A stretch of DNA of 64,000 nucleotides from Staphylococcus hsinchuensis. Its GTDB lineage: Bacteria; Bacillota; Bacilli; Staphylococcales; Staphylococcaceae. The notes under the pieces are model-generated. The model had not been told where the DNA came from, did not search any database, and saw only the letters and a program-made list of their open reading frames with translations. How positions within the stretch are numbered: position 1 is the first letter of the stretch; the number at the start of each line of letters is the position of its first letter. The DNA is taken from NCBI RefSeq assembly GCF_038789205.1, contig NZ_CP128355.1:744001-808000 (forward strand), in the 5' to 3' direction. The position numbers and the translations under genes were made by a program. Shown piece after piece: positions 10,583 to 19,109 of the stretch.

Positions 10583-10689
10583 GTTATACCTCCCTTATTT
10601 AATTTCAGAATAATACGTAATAGTCATTTATCTTTTTAAGCCTGGACTTCAAATACAGTTTATTATACTACTTTACTTGATTATTTAAC

Positions 10690-11112
10690 TTACTTATCAA
10701 TTTTTTCTAATGCTTTTTTCGGAACTTTATCTTTTGGGACTTCTTTATATGTTTGAGTTTGGCCTAATTTTTGAGTGACTTTTAGGTAGTGATTTGTTTT
10801 TAATTTTTTATTGGTAACTGTAAATTTTATTTTTTTGACTTTCCCATCTTTATTCGCACTTTTTTGTTTATAAGTATAGGTTGTAAATTTGTCATCTGAA
10901 TGCTTAGTGTCTGTTGTTTCCTTTTTTGTAGGCTTTTGTGTTTTTACGTAGTAGTCTTTACTTTGTACTAAAGGGTTTAATGTTCCATAATCAACTGCAG
11001 TTCGGTTATCTGTATGACTTTCTGCATATGCTTTCCAACCAAATAATCCGCCAACAATTAATGCGAGTACCACGACGATAGAACTTATTGTAATAATTAT
11101 GTTTTTATTCAT
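10690..11112 (-). CDS. YxeA-family (DUF1093) exported protein, copy 2
   Basis: A 140-residue paralogue of the preceding gene with the same signal segment (ISSIVVVLALIVGGLFGWKAYAES) and the same C-terminal block (YKEVPKDKVPKKALEKI). The central part differs (KETTDTKHSDDKFTTYTYKQ...). AGGAGG lies 7 nt before the ATG. No terminator separates it from copy 1, 107 nt downstream, so the two may be co-transcribed. It is likely exported; function unknown. Confidence 0.85.
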   Translation of the reverse strand: MNKNIIITISSIVVVLALIVGGLFGWKAYAESHTDNRTAVDYGTLNPLVQSKDYYVKTQKPTKKETTDTKHSDDKFTTYTYKQKSANKDGKVKKIKFTVTNKKLKTNHYLKVTQKLGQTQTYKEVPKDKVPKKALEKIDK

Positions 11113-11398
11113 GTTATACCTCCTAATTAATAACTAACTATAGCTTAATACTTTGTTAGGGTACTGCTCTACAATTCTATGTGACATTTATGGCTATGCA
11201 CTAACAAAAATGTCACATGTGCATGTTTGTTTTTAAAATTTATGGTATACAAATGTCTAATTAAAGGTTACAATGGATATCAAGTAATTAAGTTCGTGAA
11301 ATTGATTTGAAGTTTTATTCTATTTGAATTTACTCCTTTTGATTTTTTAAGACAAATTACAAATATTTCGTGCAAAAGCACACATAAAGGAGTTTATT

Positions 11399-11599
11399 AT
11401 GAATAACGGTACAGTTAAATGGTTTAATGCAGAAAAAGGTTTTGGTTTTATTGAAGTTGACGGTGGAAATGACGTATTCGTACATTTTTCAGCTATCGCT
11501 CAAGAAGGCTACAAATCATTAGAAGAAGGCCAAGAAGTTGAATTTGAAGTTGTTGAAGGCGACCGCGGTCCTCAAGCAGCTAACGTTGTTAAAAAATAA
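11399..11599 (+). CDS. Cold-shock protein (CspA family)
   Basis: A 66-residue single cold-shock domain with both RNA-binding motifs intact: RNP1 (KGFGFIEV) and RNP2 (VFVHFSAI). It binds single-stranded nucleic acid and acts as an RNA chaperone. It resembles staphylococcal CspA and CspC about equally, so I give no symbol. AAAGGAG lies 7 nt upstream. The upstream 286 bp has no gene and probably includes a long 5' leader, common for csp genes. A strong terminator follows. Confidence 0.95.
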   Translation: MNNGTVKWFNAEKGFGFIEVDGGNDVFVHFSAIAQEGYKSLEEGQEVEFEVVEGDRGPQAANVVKK

Positions 11600-11604
11600 T
11601 AACT

Positions 11605-11640
11605 TATAAGAAAAGACGAGCCAACAGGCTCGTCTTTTTT
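11605..11640 (+). terminator. Bidirectional terminator between csp and the first MFS gene
   Basis: AAAGACGAGCC and GGCTCGTCTTT enclose an AACA loop with a T run on both strands, so it can also serve the convergent MFS gene ending at 11649. A near-identical copy lies at 12959-12993. Confidence 0.93.
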
Positions 11641-11648
11641 ATTTGCTG

Positions 11649-12812
11649 TTAATTCGATATGATAGGTGTTTGTGAATGTTTATGTCGTATAATAATTAAT
11701 AAGATATTTAATACGCTTGCGATAATCCCCACACATACGACGAAGTTTGAACCGAGTGTTGTGATAAACAAACCACCAATAAATGTGCCTAAAGTTGTAC
11801 CAACATTTACAGATGATAAGAAAATACCGTTGGATAGGTCAGGAGCATCAGGCGCAGCATCTGTAACCATAAATTGAGTAATGTTAGTATTGAGTCCTGC
11901 TAATAATCCCCATAAGACTGTAATAATTAGCATCGGTACGAGGAATGAACCGAAACTAAACATCAAAACATAAACTATAATTAAGCCAAATGGAAGACAC
12001 AACATTGTTTTCTTCGGTATTATCGTTAATAATTTTCCAGCTAAAATATTTCCACCGATATTTGAAATTCCATATAAAAATAAAGTAATCGCAACAAGGT
12101 TACCGCTCATATTTGTCACTGTATTTAAATAATCAGTTAAATAACTGTAAACACCAAATACGGCGCCATTAAATACTAATGCGGCTATAATAGAAATCCA
12201 AGTTAAAGGTCGCTTTAATACACTTAGTTGAGTGCTATAACTTTGAGTTTCATTTGGTTGCATAGTAGGAACAAACAGAATCGTTAAAACTAACACAATC
12301 ACATTAATTACCGCAAAGAAAGCGAGCGCGATTTGTAAATTGAAATGGCTGGCTAAAAAGTTAACGATAGGCACACCTACGACCATTCCAGCTGAGACTC
12401 CAATAAAGACACGCGATACAGCTTTAGGTGCCTCTTTTTCCTCTACAGTATTTGCTGCTACTGAAAACGCTAATGCAGTATAAACCGGATGGAATATAGC
12501 AGGAATGATGCGTGCTATTAAGAGCACCGCAAAGCTTGTCGTAAACACGGAAATTATATTACTTATTACGAAGATTGTAAGTACGAGCACCATCACTTTC
12601 TTTCTTTCAAACTTTGACATTAGCAAGGGTAAAATTGGTCCAGAAATTGCAATGCCAATAGCGAATGCAGAAACGAGCCACCCTGCAGTTGAAGTACTAA
12701 CATTAAAGTGTTTTGCAATTTCAGGTATTAGCCCAATAAATCCCATTTCAGTATTCAATATTCCAAAAACACCAATTGTTAAAATAAGGATAATCACCTT
12801 ACTATTTTTCAT
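11649..12812 (-). CDS. MFS drug/sugar efflux transporter (DHA1 type)
   Basis: A membrane protein of 387 residues with about 12 hydrophobic segments and a short central cytoplasmic loop. It resembles the AraJ/YdhP/SotB branch of DHA1 efflux pumps (NTEMGFIGLIPEIAKHFNVSTSTAGWLVSAFAIGIAISGP near the N-terminus). The substrate cannot be read from sequence. A TTG two codons upstream is in frame, but AGGAG is only about 3 nt before it and 9 nt before this ATG, so the ATG is preferred. It lies between two near-identical terminators. Confidence 0.85.
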   Translation of the reverse strand: MKNSKVIILILTIGVFGILNTEMGFIGLIPEIAKHFNVSTSTAGWLVSAFAIGIAISGPILPLLMSKFERKKVMVLVLTIFVISNIISVFTTSFAVLLIARIIPAIFHPVYTALAFSVAANTVEEKEAPKAVSRVFIGVSAGMVVGVPIVNFLASHFNLQIALAFFAVINVIVLVLTILFVPTMQPNETQSYSTQLSVLKRPLTWISIIAALVFNGAVFGVYSYLTDYLNTVTNMSGNLVAITLFLYGISNIGGNILAGKLLTIIPKKTMLCLPFGLIIVYVLMFSFGSFLVPMLIITVLWGLLAGLNTNITQFMVTDAAPDAPDLSNGIFLSSVNVGTTLGTFIGGLFITTLGSNFVVCVGIIASVLNILLIIIRHKHSQTPIISN

Positions 12813-12958
12813 GTTCAAACACTCCTATATCATAATTACTTGATATAAAAAGTGTAAGTGACAATTCTATGTATAACAAATACCTATTAACTATTATCAA
12901 TTATGCTTAAAACGTATAGTTATATAGTTTACTAAGAGTTCAGTAGTATTCTGCATAC

Positions 12959-12993
12959 ATAAGAAAAGACGAGCCATCAGGCTCGTCTTTTTC
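12959..12993 (-). terminator. Terminator of the DHA2 transporter gene (repeat of 11605-11640)
   Basis: GACGAGCC and GGCTCGTC enclose an ATCA loop with T runs on both sides. About 34 nt match the terminator at 11605-11640, with one difference in the loop. Confidence 0.9.
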
Positions 12994-13001
12994 TATATTC
13001 A

Positions 13002-14442
13002 TTATTTAGTGTTAGATGCAGTCTTTTGTTGTTTTGTATTAATCATAAGCGTGAGTATAAAGCCTACGACTAATAGTATCGTCGTAAAGAAGAATGCAGT
13101 ATCGACGCCAATAACGGTAGCGTGTTGCATCATTTGATGTTTCGTTTCACCTGAATGTGTTTGTGCTGTGTAGTTCTTTCTTACGATTGCCATGATTGTA
13201 ATCATAATTGCTGTACCAATTGCACCTGCAATAATTCTTAATGAGTTAATAATGGCAGTACCGTGTGAAATGTTTTGAGGTTCTAAAGCATTTACCCCAA
13301 TTGTATTTAAAGGCATGATGATAAGCGCTACAGCAAACATTCTAATCGCATAAATAACAACGACGTACCAATAAGGTGTATCCACTGTTAAGAAACAATG
13401 TAATATTGTCATGATAATTAATAAAATGAAACCAGGTACGGCTAACACTTTCAGACCGTACTTGTCATAAATTTTCCCGGTATAAACTGACATAAAGGCA
13501 TTAACAACTGCGCCTGGTAGGATTACGAGTCCTGATAATATAGCAGTTAATCCTAGACCAGTTTGAACGTACATTGGAATTAATAATGCAGGGCCGACGA
13601 TGCCTATAAAGAGAATCATTGAACCGAATGCCGCTAAAGTAAATGTTTTATTTGAAAATACGCGCATGTTCAATAATGGATTGTCGAGTTTGATTTGACG
13701 TGTCACAAAGACTGCAACGATGATGAGACCTAGTACTAAAGCGATGATAACAATCGGTGATGAGAAACCAAGATTACCAGCGCTACTAAATGCGTAAAGC
13801 ATTAAGCCAAATCCTAGAGTTGAAAAAATTACAGAAGGTTTGTCTAACGTTGTATCTTTTGTTTCGTTATTACTTTCTACAAAGATACTTCCAATAATAA
13901 AGGCAATTAATGCGATAACAGCTACAACAATGAACGGCACTCTCCAACTAAATGCATCAATTAGTAAACCTGTTAAAGTAGGGCCAATCGCAGGTGCTGA
14001 TTGTGCAACAATACCTGTGAGACCCATTGCAAATCCGCGTTTTTCAGCTGGAAATAGCGTGAAAACCGTGAATTGCATAAGAGGTAAGAGTACCCCTGCC
14101 GCCAATTGCCTGTATTACACGGGCAAACATCAATAGTCCAAATGAGGGGGCTAGCGCTGCGATGATTGAACCTAATAAGAACATACTCATGGAGAAGATG
14201 TAGAGTGGTTTCGTGTGGTATTTATCCATTAAGTATGCTGTTAAAGGTACCATGATTCCGTTAACGAGCATAAATCCTGTTATGAGCCATTGTGCAGTCG
14301 TTTCAGAAATCTTCAATCCTGAAATAATGGCCGGTAAAGCAGTGTTGAGTAGTGTTTGGTTAAGCATAGCTACAAATGCACTGCTAAGCATGACTAAAAT
14401 AATTGTATTTCTTTTTTTGGTAGACAACTTATGACCTGTCAC
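13002..14442 (-). pseudogene. Frameshifted DHA2-family (EmrB/QacA-like) MFS transporter
   Basis: Two overlapping minus-strand frames together encode one 14-segment efflux pump. The 5' part ends in the motif ARVIQAIG, after which the frame turns to nonsense (GRGTLTSYAIHG). The next frame resumes exactly with AGVLLPLMQFTVFTLFPAEKRG. Removing one base near 14097-14103 (GGCGGCAGGGG on the minus strand) restores RVIQAIGAGVLLPL, the expected family sequence. The start is probably GTG at 14442, 9 nt after GAGAGGAG; an ATG at 14451 abuts that site. It is either a recent inactivation or a sequencing error next to a G run. Confidence 0.85.
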
Positions 14443-14682
14443 CGTATACATCTCCTCTCTTAATTGATCACAATAAATTATTTTAATCCTTTTTAGTTAG
14501 CTTGGCAAACCATTTTTTCGAACGTTTTATTAAAATGGCTATTAAAGTTTTTAAAAAGTTAAAACTACTCTCACTCATATGCATATCCAACATACTAATG
14601 TTTTAAATGTTAAACTAAATATAATTGATTTTAAAAGTAGAACTCATAGTATAAACACCGACATTGTAGAGGAGAGATAAAG

Positions 14683-15903
14683 ATGAAAGAAGCTGAAACT
14701 ATTATCAGAAATAAACGTAACTGGTTACTCGTCTTAGCAATTATACTTTTTGCTTCTACATTAAGAGCGCCTCTCACAGCAGTCGGGCCAGTAATAGATG
14801 AAATCAAGTCATCGTTACATCTGAATCATAAAGTAGCGGGCATGTTAACTACGATTCCGCTATTGATGTTTGCAATAACGTCGCCGTTAGTTTCGAAGTT
14901 AACCGCTCGATTTACAATGTCTAAAACGATATTTTATGCGATGATTACGTTAATGATTGGATTATGTTTGCGAGTAGTTGGTGGCGTTGAGCTCTTTTTA
15001 ATAGGCACCTTGATTTTAGGAGTTGCGATAGCTATCGGTAACGTTGTCTTACCAAGCTTTGTGAAATGGGCTTTTCCTTTACATATTGGCATAATGACAA
15101 GCCTTTATAGTGGCACAATGAACTTTACTGCAGGATTAGGTGGAGGACTCAGCGTACCACTAGCTTCAATGTCGCAATTAGGTTATAGACTCTCATTGGT
15201 ATTTTGGGTCGTCTTCGCAGTAATAGCATTTGTATTATGGATATTCAAATTACGTGAAAATGTAAACCTCGAGAAGCTTTCTTCACACGAAGATAAATCA
15301 CAGACAAATACAGCTACTGGATCAGTAAAGGTTGTTAATTCTAAAGTTGCTTGGCTACTAGCTTTGATGATGGGATTTCAATCTATGATTTTCTATAGTG
15401 TTGTTACATGGGTACCTTCAATTCTAATGAGTCGAGGACTTTCTCCGTCACTATCGGGTTATTTGTTGATGATGAATCAATTTGCACAAGTTCCGATGAC
15501 AATTGTTTTTCCAATTATTGCTTCTAAAATAAAAGACCAACGTCTCATGATATTAATCATTAGTGCTTTGTTTATCGTAGGGTTTAGCTTATTCTTCACT
15601 CATTCTATCGTCTTGCTTGTGTTAGGAATGATTATTTCAGGATTAGCGATGGGAGCAGGATTTAGTTTGAGTATGGTTTTCTTTTCATTAAGGTCACGTA
15701 CACATCTAGGTAGTATTAAATTATCAGGATTTGGGCAATCAGTGGGATATTTGATTGCTGCATTAGGCCCATTTCTAATAGGTTATTTATATGATGTTTC
15801 AGGCTCTTGGGTAACTAGTATTTGTACGCTATTATTGATGGCAATATGTTTTATGATCTTCGGTTTAGGTGCAGCTAAAGACAGAGTAGTGGAAGATGAA
15901 TAG
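14683..15903 (+). CDS. MFS transporter of the CynX/NimT family
   Basis: A 406-residue membrane protein with about 12 hydrophobic segments. The N-terminal signature (FASTLRAPLTAVGPVIDEIKSSL) and the second-half motif (WVPSILMSRGLSPSLSGYLLMMNQ) are typical of the cyanate/2-nitroimidazole permease group (CynX, NimT, YeaN). The true substrate is unknown. GAGGAGAG lies 7 nt upstream of the ATG. It is divergent from the frameshifted DHA2 gene, with 240 bp of promoter DNA between them, and ends at a strong terminator. Confidence 0.87.
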   Translation: MKEAETIIRNKRNWLLVLAIILFASTLRAPLTAVGPVIDEIKSSLHLNHKVAGMLTTIPLLMFAITSPLVSKLTARFTMSKTIFYAMITLMIGLCLRVVGGVELFLIGTLILGVAIAIGNVVLPSFVKWAFPLHIGIMTSLYSGTMNFTAGLGGGLSVPLASMSQLGYRLSLVFWVVFAVIAFVLWIFKLRENVNLEKLSSHEDKSQTNTATGSVKVVNSKVAWLLALMMGFQSMIFYSVVTWVPSILMSRGLSPSLSGYLLMMNQFAQVPMTIVFPIIASKIKDQRLMILIISALFIVGFSLFFTHSIVLLVLGMIISGLAMGAGFSLSMVFFSLRSRTHLGSIKLSGFGQSVGYLIAALGPFLIGYLYDVSGSWVTSICTLLLMAICFMIFGLGAAKDRVVEDE

Positions 15904-15931
15904 ATGAGATAACTGTATATTTATATAAAAT

Positions 15932-15975
15932 AACCCCGATATGCTATTAAACGAATAGCATATTGGGGTTTTATT
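15932..15975 (+). terminator. Terminator of the CynX-type gene
   Basis: A 17-bp stem (15932-15948 with 15954-15970, one G-T pair) with a T-rich tail. It lies between convergent genes and may work in both directions. Confidence 0.9.
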
Positions 15976-16062
15976 AAACAATCATTGTATCTTGTATTGT
16001 CAAATGTTATATTATTCTTTGTCGCCTTCGTGAGGTAGACATTTAATACGAGACAATTAAGG

Positions 16063-16788
16063 TTAATGGACGGCTTCATGAATTGCTTCAGCAAAGTCAT
16101 GCATCTCTCCAGTCCAGTTATCTGCGTTTTCTCTATTGAATGCGGAGAGATCATCATTTTTGAAAAATGATTGACGTAAGGCGGTCGTTAGTTCGAGTTG
16201 AACACCGGCTTTTTTACCATTTTTATTTGCAATATTGTCATCGGAACGGCCTTCTAAATAATCAGGAGTTTCTTCTACATTGAAGCCTTTGTCTTCTAGA
16301 TTATCGCCAATTTCTTCTCTTAAATCGCTATCCTTACCGCCTAAATATACTACAGGTTCATTACCGTGGGCCCCGTGAATCATGACGGAGTTGGATACTT
16401 TTTCCTGCATTTCTTCTAAAGTAGGTTCATTATAATTCGTAGAAGTTACATGCAGTTCATCATTGTTCGTTCTTCTTATACCTTTAAACGTATAATAATT
16501 ATAAGTCCCTAAATTTGCAGTCAATTTGGCTAATTCAGTAGTTCCGGCTTCTATATTCCCACCATGAATTGCCGCAATGAGAGTATCGCTACCGGTAACA
16601 TTTTTGAAAATAACCCAATCTTCACCTTCTTTAGTATCTTCCATGAGGTCAGTCATTGAGTCGTACTCATCACTTGCAAAGATCGGTTTATATGAGATAA
16701 GTAAGATCATGATGATAATAAGCCCTGACGCTAAGATTAATTTGGCAGGGATAGAAAGATAACGTGATAAAGCATTAGATTTAAACAT
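16063..16788 (-). CDS. Poly-gamma-glutamate hydrolase-like exported metallopeptidase
   Basis: The 241-residue protein begins with a signal anchor at about 14-37, so the enzyme domain probably lies outside the cell. It carries the zinc-site pattern of the gamma-PGA hydrolase family (PF05908): AIHGGNIEAGTTEL with His75 and Glu80, MIHGAHGNEPVVYLGG with His138 and His141, and a late GVQLELT. Relatives are phage PghP enzymes that cut poly-gamma-glutamate. Cutting of PGA capsule or of another gamma-glutamyl bond is inference. No capsule gene lies near it. Confidence 0.85.
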   Translation of the reverse strand: MFKSNALSRYLSIPAKLILASGLIIIMILLISYKPIFASDEYDSMTDLMEDTKEGEDWVIFKNVTGSDTLIAAIHGGNIEAGTTELAKLTANLGTYNYYTFKGIRRTNNDELHVTSTNYNEPTLEEMQEKVSNSVMIHGAHGNEPVVYLGGKDSDLREEIGDNLEDKGFNVEETPDYLEGRSDDNIANKNGKKAGVQLELTTALRQSFFKNDDLSAFNRENADNWTGEMHDFAEAIHEAVH

Positions 16789-17045
16789 AAGCTACTCCTA
16801 ATCCCTTAGAATAATATTAGAAAAAAGTACGAAATTTAAAAAGATTACAAATGCAAAAGATGTAAAAGTATTAAAATTTCGGATAACTATTTGTCAGTTC
16901 CCTGTTTATATTTGATAAAAACATGTAGTGGAATTTAATAAAAAAGTTCACTTTAATGATAAATTTAATTAAATATGTTTTAGTCATAGAAAAAATGTAA
17001 AAGTTATATAAGATATGAATAAATTGAAAATTGGAGGTTTTTATT

Positions 17046-17591
17046 ATTATAAGTATTATTTCAGCTATAGGTTCAATAGGAACCTTTATCATGGCACTAT
17101 TTTACTTTGTCTCAGTAAGTATTCAGTTATATCAAATGAGAATAAGTTTTATCCCAGCTTTAAGCTTTAACCAAATATTAATTATTAAAGATGAAGAAGG
17201 GTTGCAACTAAGAAACACAGGCAATGCAAATGAAGAAAATACTGACCAAGATTTCTTGAAGATGTACAACCTTGGCGGCGGTGCAGCAAAAGAGATTAAG
17301 GTACAAATCTACCTCGGTAATAACAATGTACTACAGGAAAAATATGTTAATATTTTACCTAGTAAAGAAGGGTATTTATTACCAATAAATAGAGATGTAT
17401 TTAAAGAACTTGATAATACAATTCGTTCAAATGCGAATGAAACTGATTTACACATTAAGATTTTTTATAAGCACAATGTAAGTCGTAAAGTACAAGAGCT
17501 ACACTTAAATGGTAAGCTCGATAGCTTTAATACATTTAATGAAAAATCAATTTATGAGCTACAGTTCTTTAGTGCTAAACAAAGTACTTAA
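17046..17591 (+). CDS. Membrane-anchored hypothetical protein with unusual start
   Basis: About 181 residues: one N-terminal transmembrane segment (IISAIGSIGTFIMALFYFVSVSIQLY), then a soluble domain with strand-rich sequence (MYNLGGGAAKEIKVQIYLGNNN...). I do not recognise the family. The only canonical in-frame start, TTG at 17031, lies on top of the ribosome site GGAGG (17033-17037). Proper spacing (8 nt) points to ATT at 17046, or ATA at 17049, as start codon. Translation from a non-standard codon, or a mutated start, is therefore likely. Monocistronic. Confidence 0.65.
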   Translation: MISIISAIGSIGTFIMALFYFVSVSIQLYQMRISFIPALSFNQILIIKDEEGLQLRNTGNANEENTDQDFLKMYNLGGGAAKEIKVQIYLGNNNVLQEKYVNILPSKEGYLLPINRDVFKELDNTIRSNANETDLHIKIFYKHNVSRKVQELHLNGKLDSFNTFNEKSIYELQFFSAKQST

Positions 17592-17712
17592 TATAGATTT
17601 AAAGTAGAGAGTCAATCCTTTCGAGATAATAATCTTCATTTATTATTTTGAGAGGATTTTTATTGTACAATTGGAAATAATAGGAATGTTAATTTTAGAC
17701 GGAGTGGTAAAA

Positions 17713-18459
17713 ATGATTAATGTAAAACAACCAGATTCAATTTTTTTAGAAAATAAATCATCTGAACATGCAATTATCTTGTTGCACTCATTTACAGGTA
17801 CAGTGAGAGACGTCAAGTTACTCGCTACGAAATTACATAAAGCTGGATTTACATGTTACGTTCCTGCATATAAAGGTCATGGTTTAATGTTAGACCAATT
17901 TATGAAATATGGGACGGACGATTGGTGGCAAGATGCATTAACGGCTTATCGATATTTAACTGAACAAGGATATAATAAAGTAAGTGTTTGCGGTGTTTCT
18001 TTAGGAGGATTATTGTCGTTAAAGCTGGCTGAAAAAGAAGATATTGAAGCAATTGCGATTATGTCTACACCTTATAAGAAAAGCGATGCAGGATTAGCGC
18101 ATCGATTAAACAACTATTGTCAACGCATGGGGCAAGTCGTAGGGTTAGATGATACACAAATTTCTAAGCAATTAGACTCGATTGAGACATATAATGATGA
18201 ACTCAATAAGTTTCAATTAATGGTTGAAGATATTATGAATCACTTAGATAGAATCACTGCACCCATTACAATTAATTATGGTTTGCAAGACGACCCAGAT
18301 TATCGTACGAGTGCACATTATATTCATGATCACATTAACCATGATACGAAATATTTAAATGGATTTACCGATTCAAAACATTTAATGACGCATGGTTCAG
18401 GTCGTGAAGCGGTTGAGCAAGAAATCATAGCATTTTTCGAAGATCACTTAGATGTATAG
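17713..18459 (+). CDS. Alpha/beta hydrolase, Est30-type carboxylesterase
   Basis: A 248-residue cytoplasmic serine hydrolase. The nucleophile Ser96 sits in GVSLGG; the acid is Asp193 or Asp194 (LQDDPDY) and the base is His223 (TDSKHLMTH). The oxyanion block ILLHSFTGT is near residue 25. This matches Geobacillus Est30-like carboxylesterases that hydrolyse short to medium acyl esters; the physiological substrate is unknown. GGAGTGG precedes the ATG used here; frames reading further upstream lack a ribosome site. Confidence 0.9.
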   Translation: MINVKQPDSIFLENKSSEHAIILLHSFTGTVRDVKLLATKLHKAGFTCYVPAYKGHGLMLDQFMKYGTDDWWQDALTAYRYLTEQGYNKVSVCGVSLGGLLSLKLAEKEDIEAIAIMSTPYKKSDAGLAHRLNNYCQRMGQVVGLDDTQISKQLDSIETYNDELNKFQLMVEDIMNHLDRITAPITINYGLQDDPDYRTSAHYIHDHINHDTKYLNGFTDSKHLMTHGSGREAVEQEIIAFFEDHLDV

Positions 18460-18488
18460 ATGCAGACATTGAAGATTATAAAAAGATT

Positions 18489-18524
18489 AAGCCACAATTG
18501 AGACAATTCAATTGCGGCCTTTTA
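18489..18524 (+). terminator. Terminator of the esterase gene
   Basis: GCCACAATTG pairs with CAATTGCGGC (one A-C mismatch), followed by four T residues. Confidence 0.8.
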
Positions 18525-18587
18525 TTAAATATTATTTAAAGTTGGTATGGTTGTTCATTATGTGATTTGATTGTTATTTCCAGTTTC

Positions 18588-18959
18588 TTATTTTCTCCAA
18601 AAAGTAGAGCAGTCTTTTTTATCTTCTATGTTGTAAGTAATAATGTCCTTAAGCAGTTCGAAGTTTATTTCTTGAGTCCATTGTATTTTGAATAAATTAG
18701 GTGTTTGTGCGTAACCAGCTTGTTCAATACGCTCGCTAAACTGTTTCATGGTCTTGGCTTCTGGAGCGACTGAGAAGTGCTTTTTAGCTTTACTGAATGC
18801 AATGATGAAAGTGCCGTGATCTGTGTACATGGGTTGGTTCCATTTTACTGTTGTTTCAAGTTTAGGAAAGTTTTCGTCCATCCAGTTAAATATGTCACGC
18901 ATCGTTTCTTGGTCTTCAGGCTTTTCGATAGATTCAATAAATGAGTTAAATTCAGTCAT
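18588..18959 (-). CDS. DUF1801 / YdhG-like protein
   Basis: A 123-residue soluble protein of the DUF1801 family. Its core (FPKLETTVKWNQPMYTDHGTFIIAFSKAKKHFSVAPEA) is the frataxin-like fold seen in YdhG, annotated in Bacillus as a possible intracellular iron chaperone. That role is weakly supported. A second in-frame ATG three codons upstream overlaps the AAGGA ribosome site, so this start is preferred. Confidence 0.85.
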   Translation of the reverse strand: MTEFNSFIESIEKPEDQETMRDIFNWMDENFPKLETTVKWNQPMYTDHGTFIIAFSKAKKHFSVAPEAKTMKQFSERIEQAGYAQTPNLFKIQWTQEINFELLKDIITYNIEDKKDCSTFWRK

Positions 18960-19042
18960 GATTCCCATCCTTCTCTATTTATTATTAATAAAAATATAAC
19001 ACAAGCTCAAACGGAGTGGCTATTTTTAACTGCGAAAGCGTA

Positions 19043-19076
19043 AAATCCTCTTACATTCATCATTGTAAGAGGATTT
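19043..19076 (-). terminator. Terminator of brnQ
   Basis: A 13-bp stem (AAATCCTCTTACA type, 19043-19055 with 19064-19076) lies 34 nt past the brnQ stop, with a short T-rich flank. Confidence 0.85.
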
Positions 19077-19109
19077 CATTATTTTATATATTATAAGGTT
19101 CTGTTTGAA

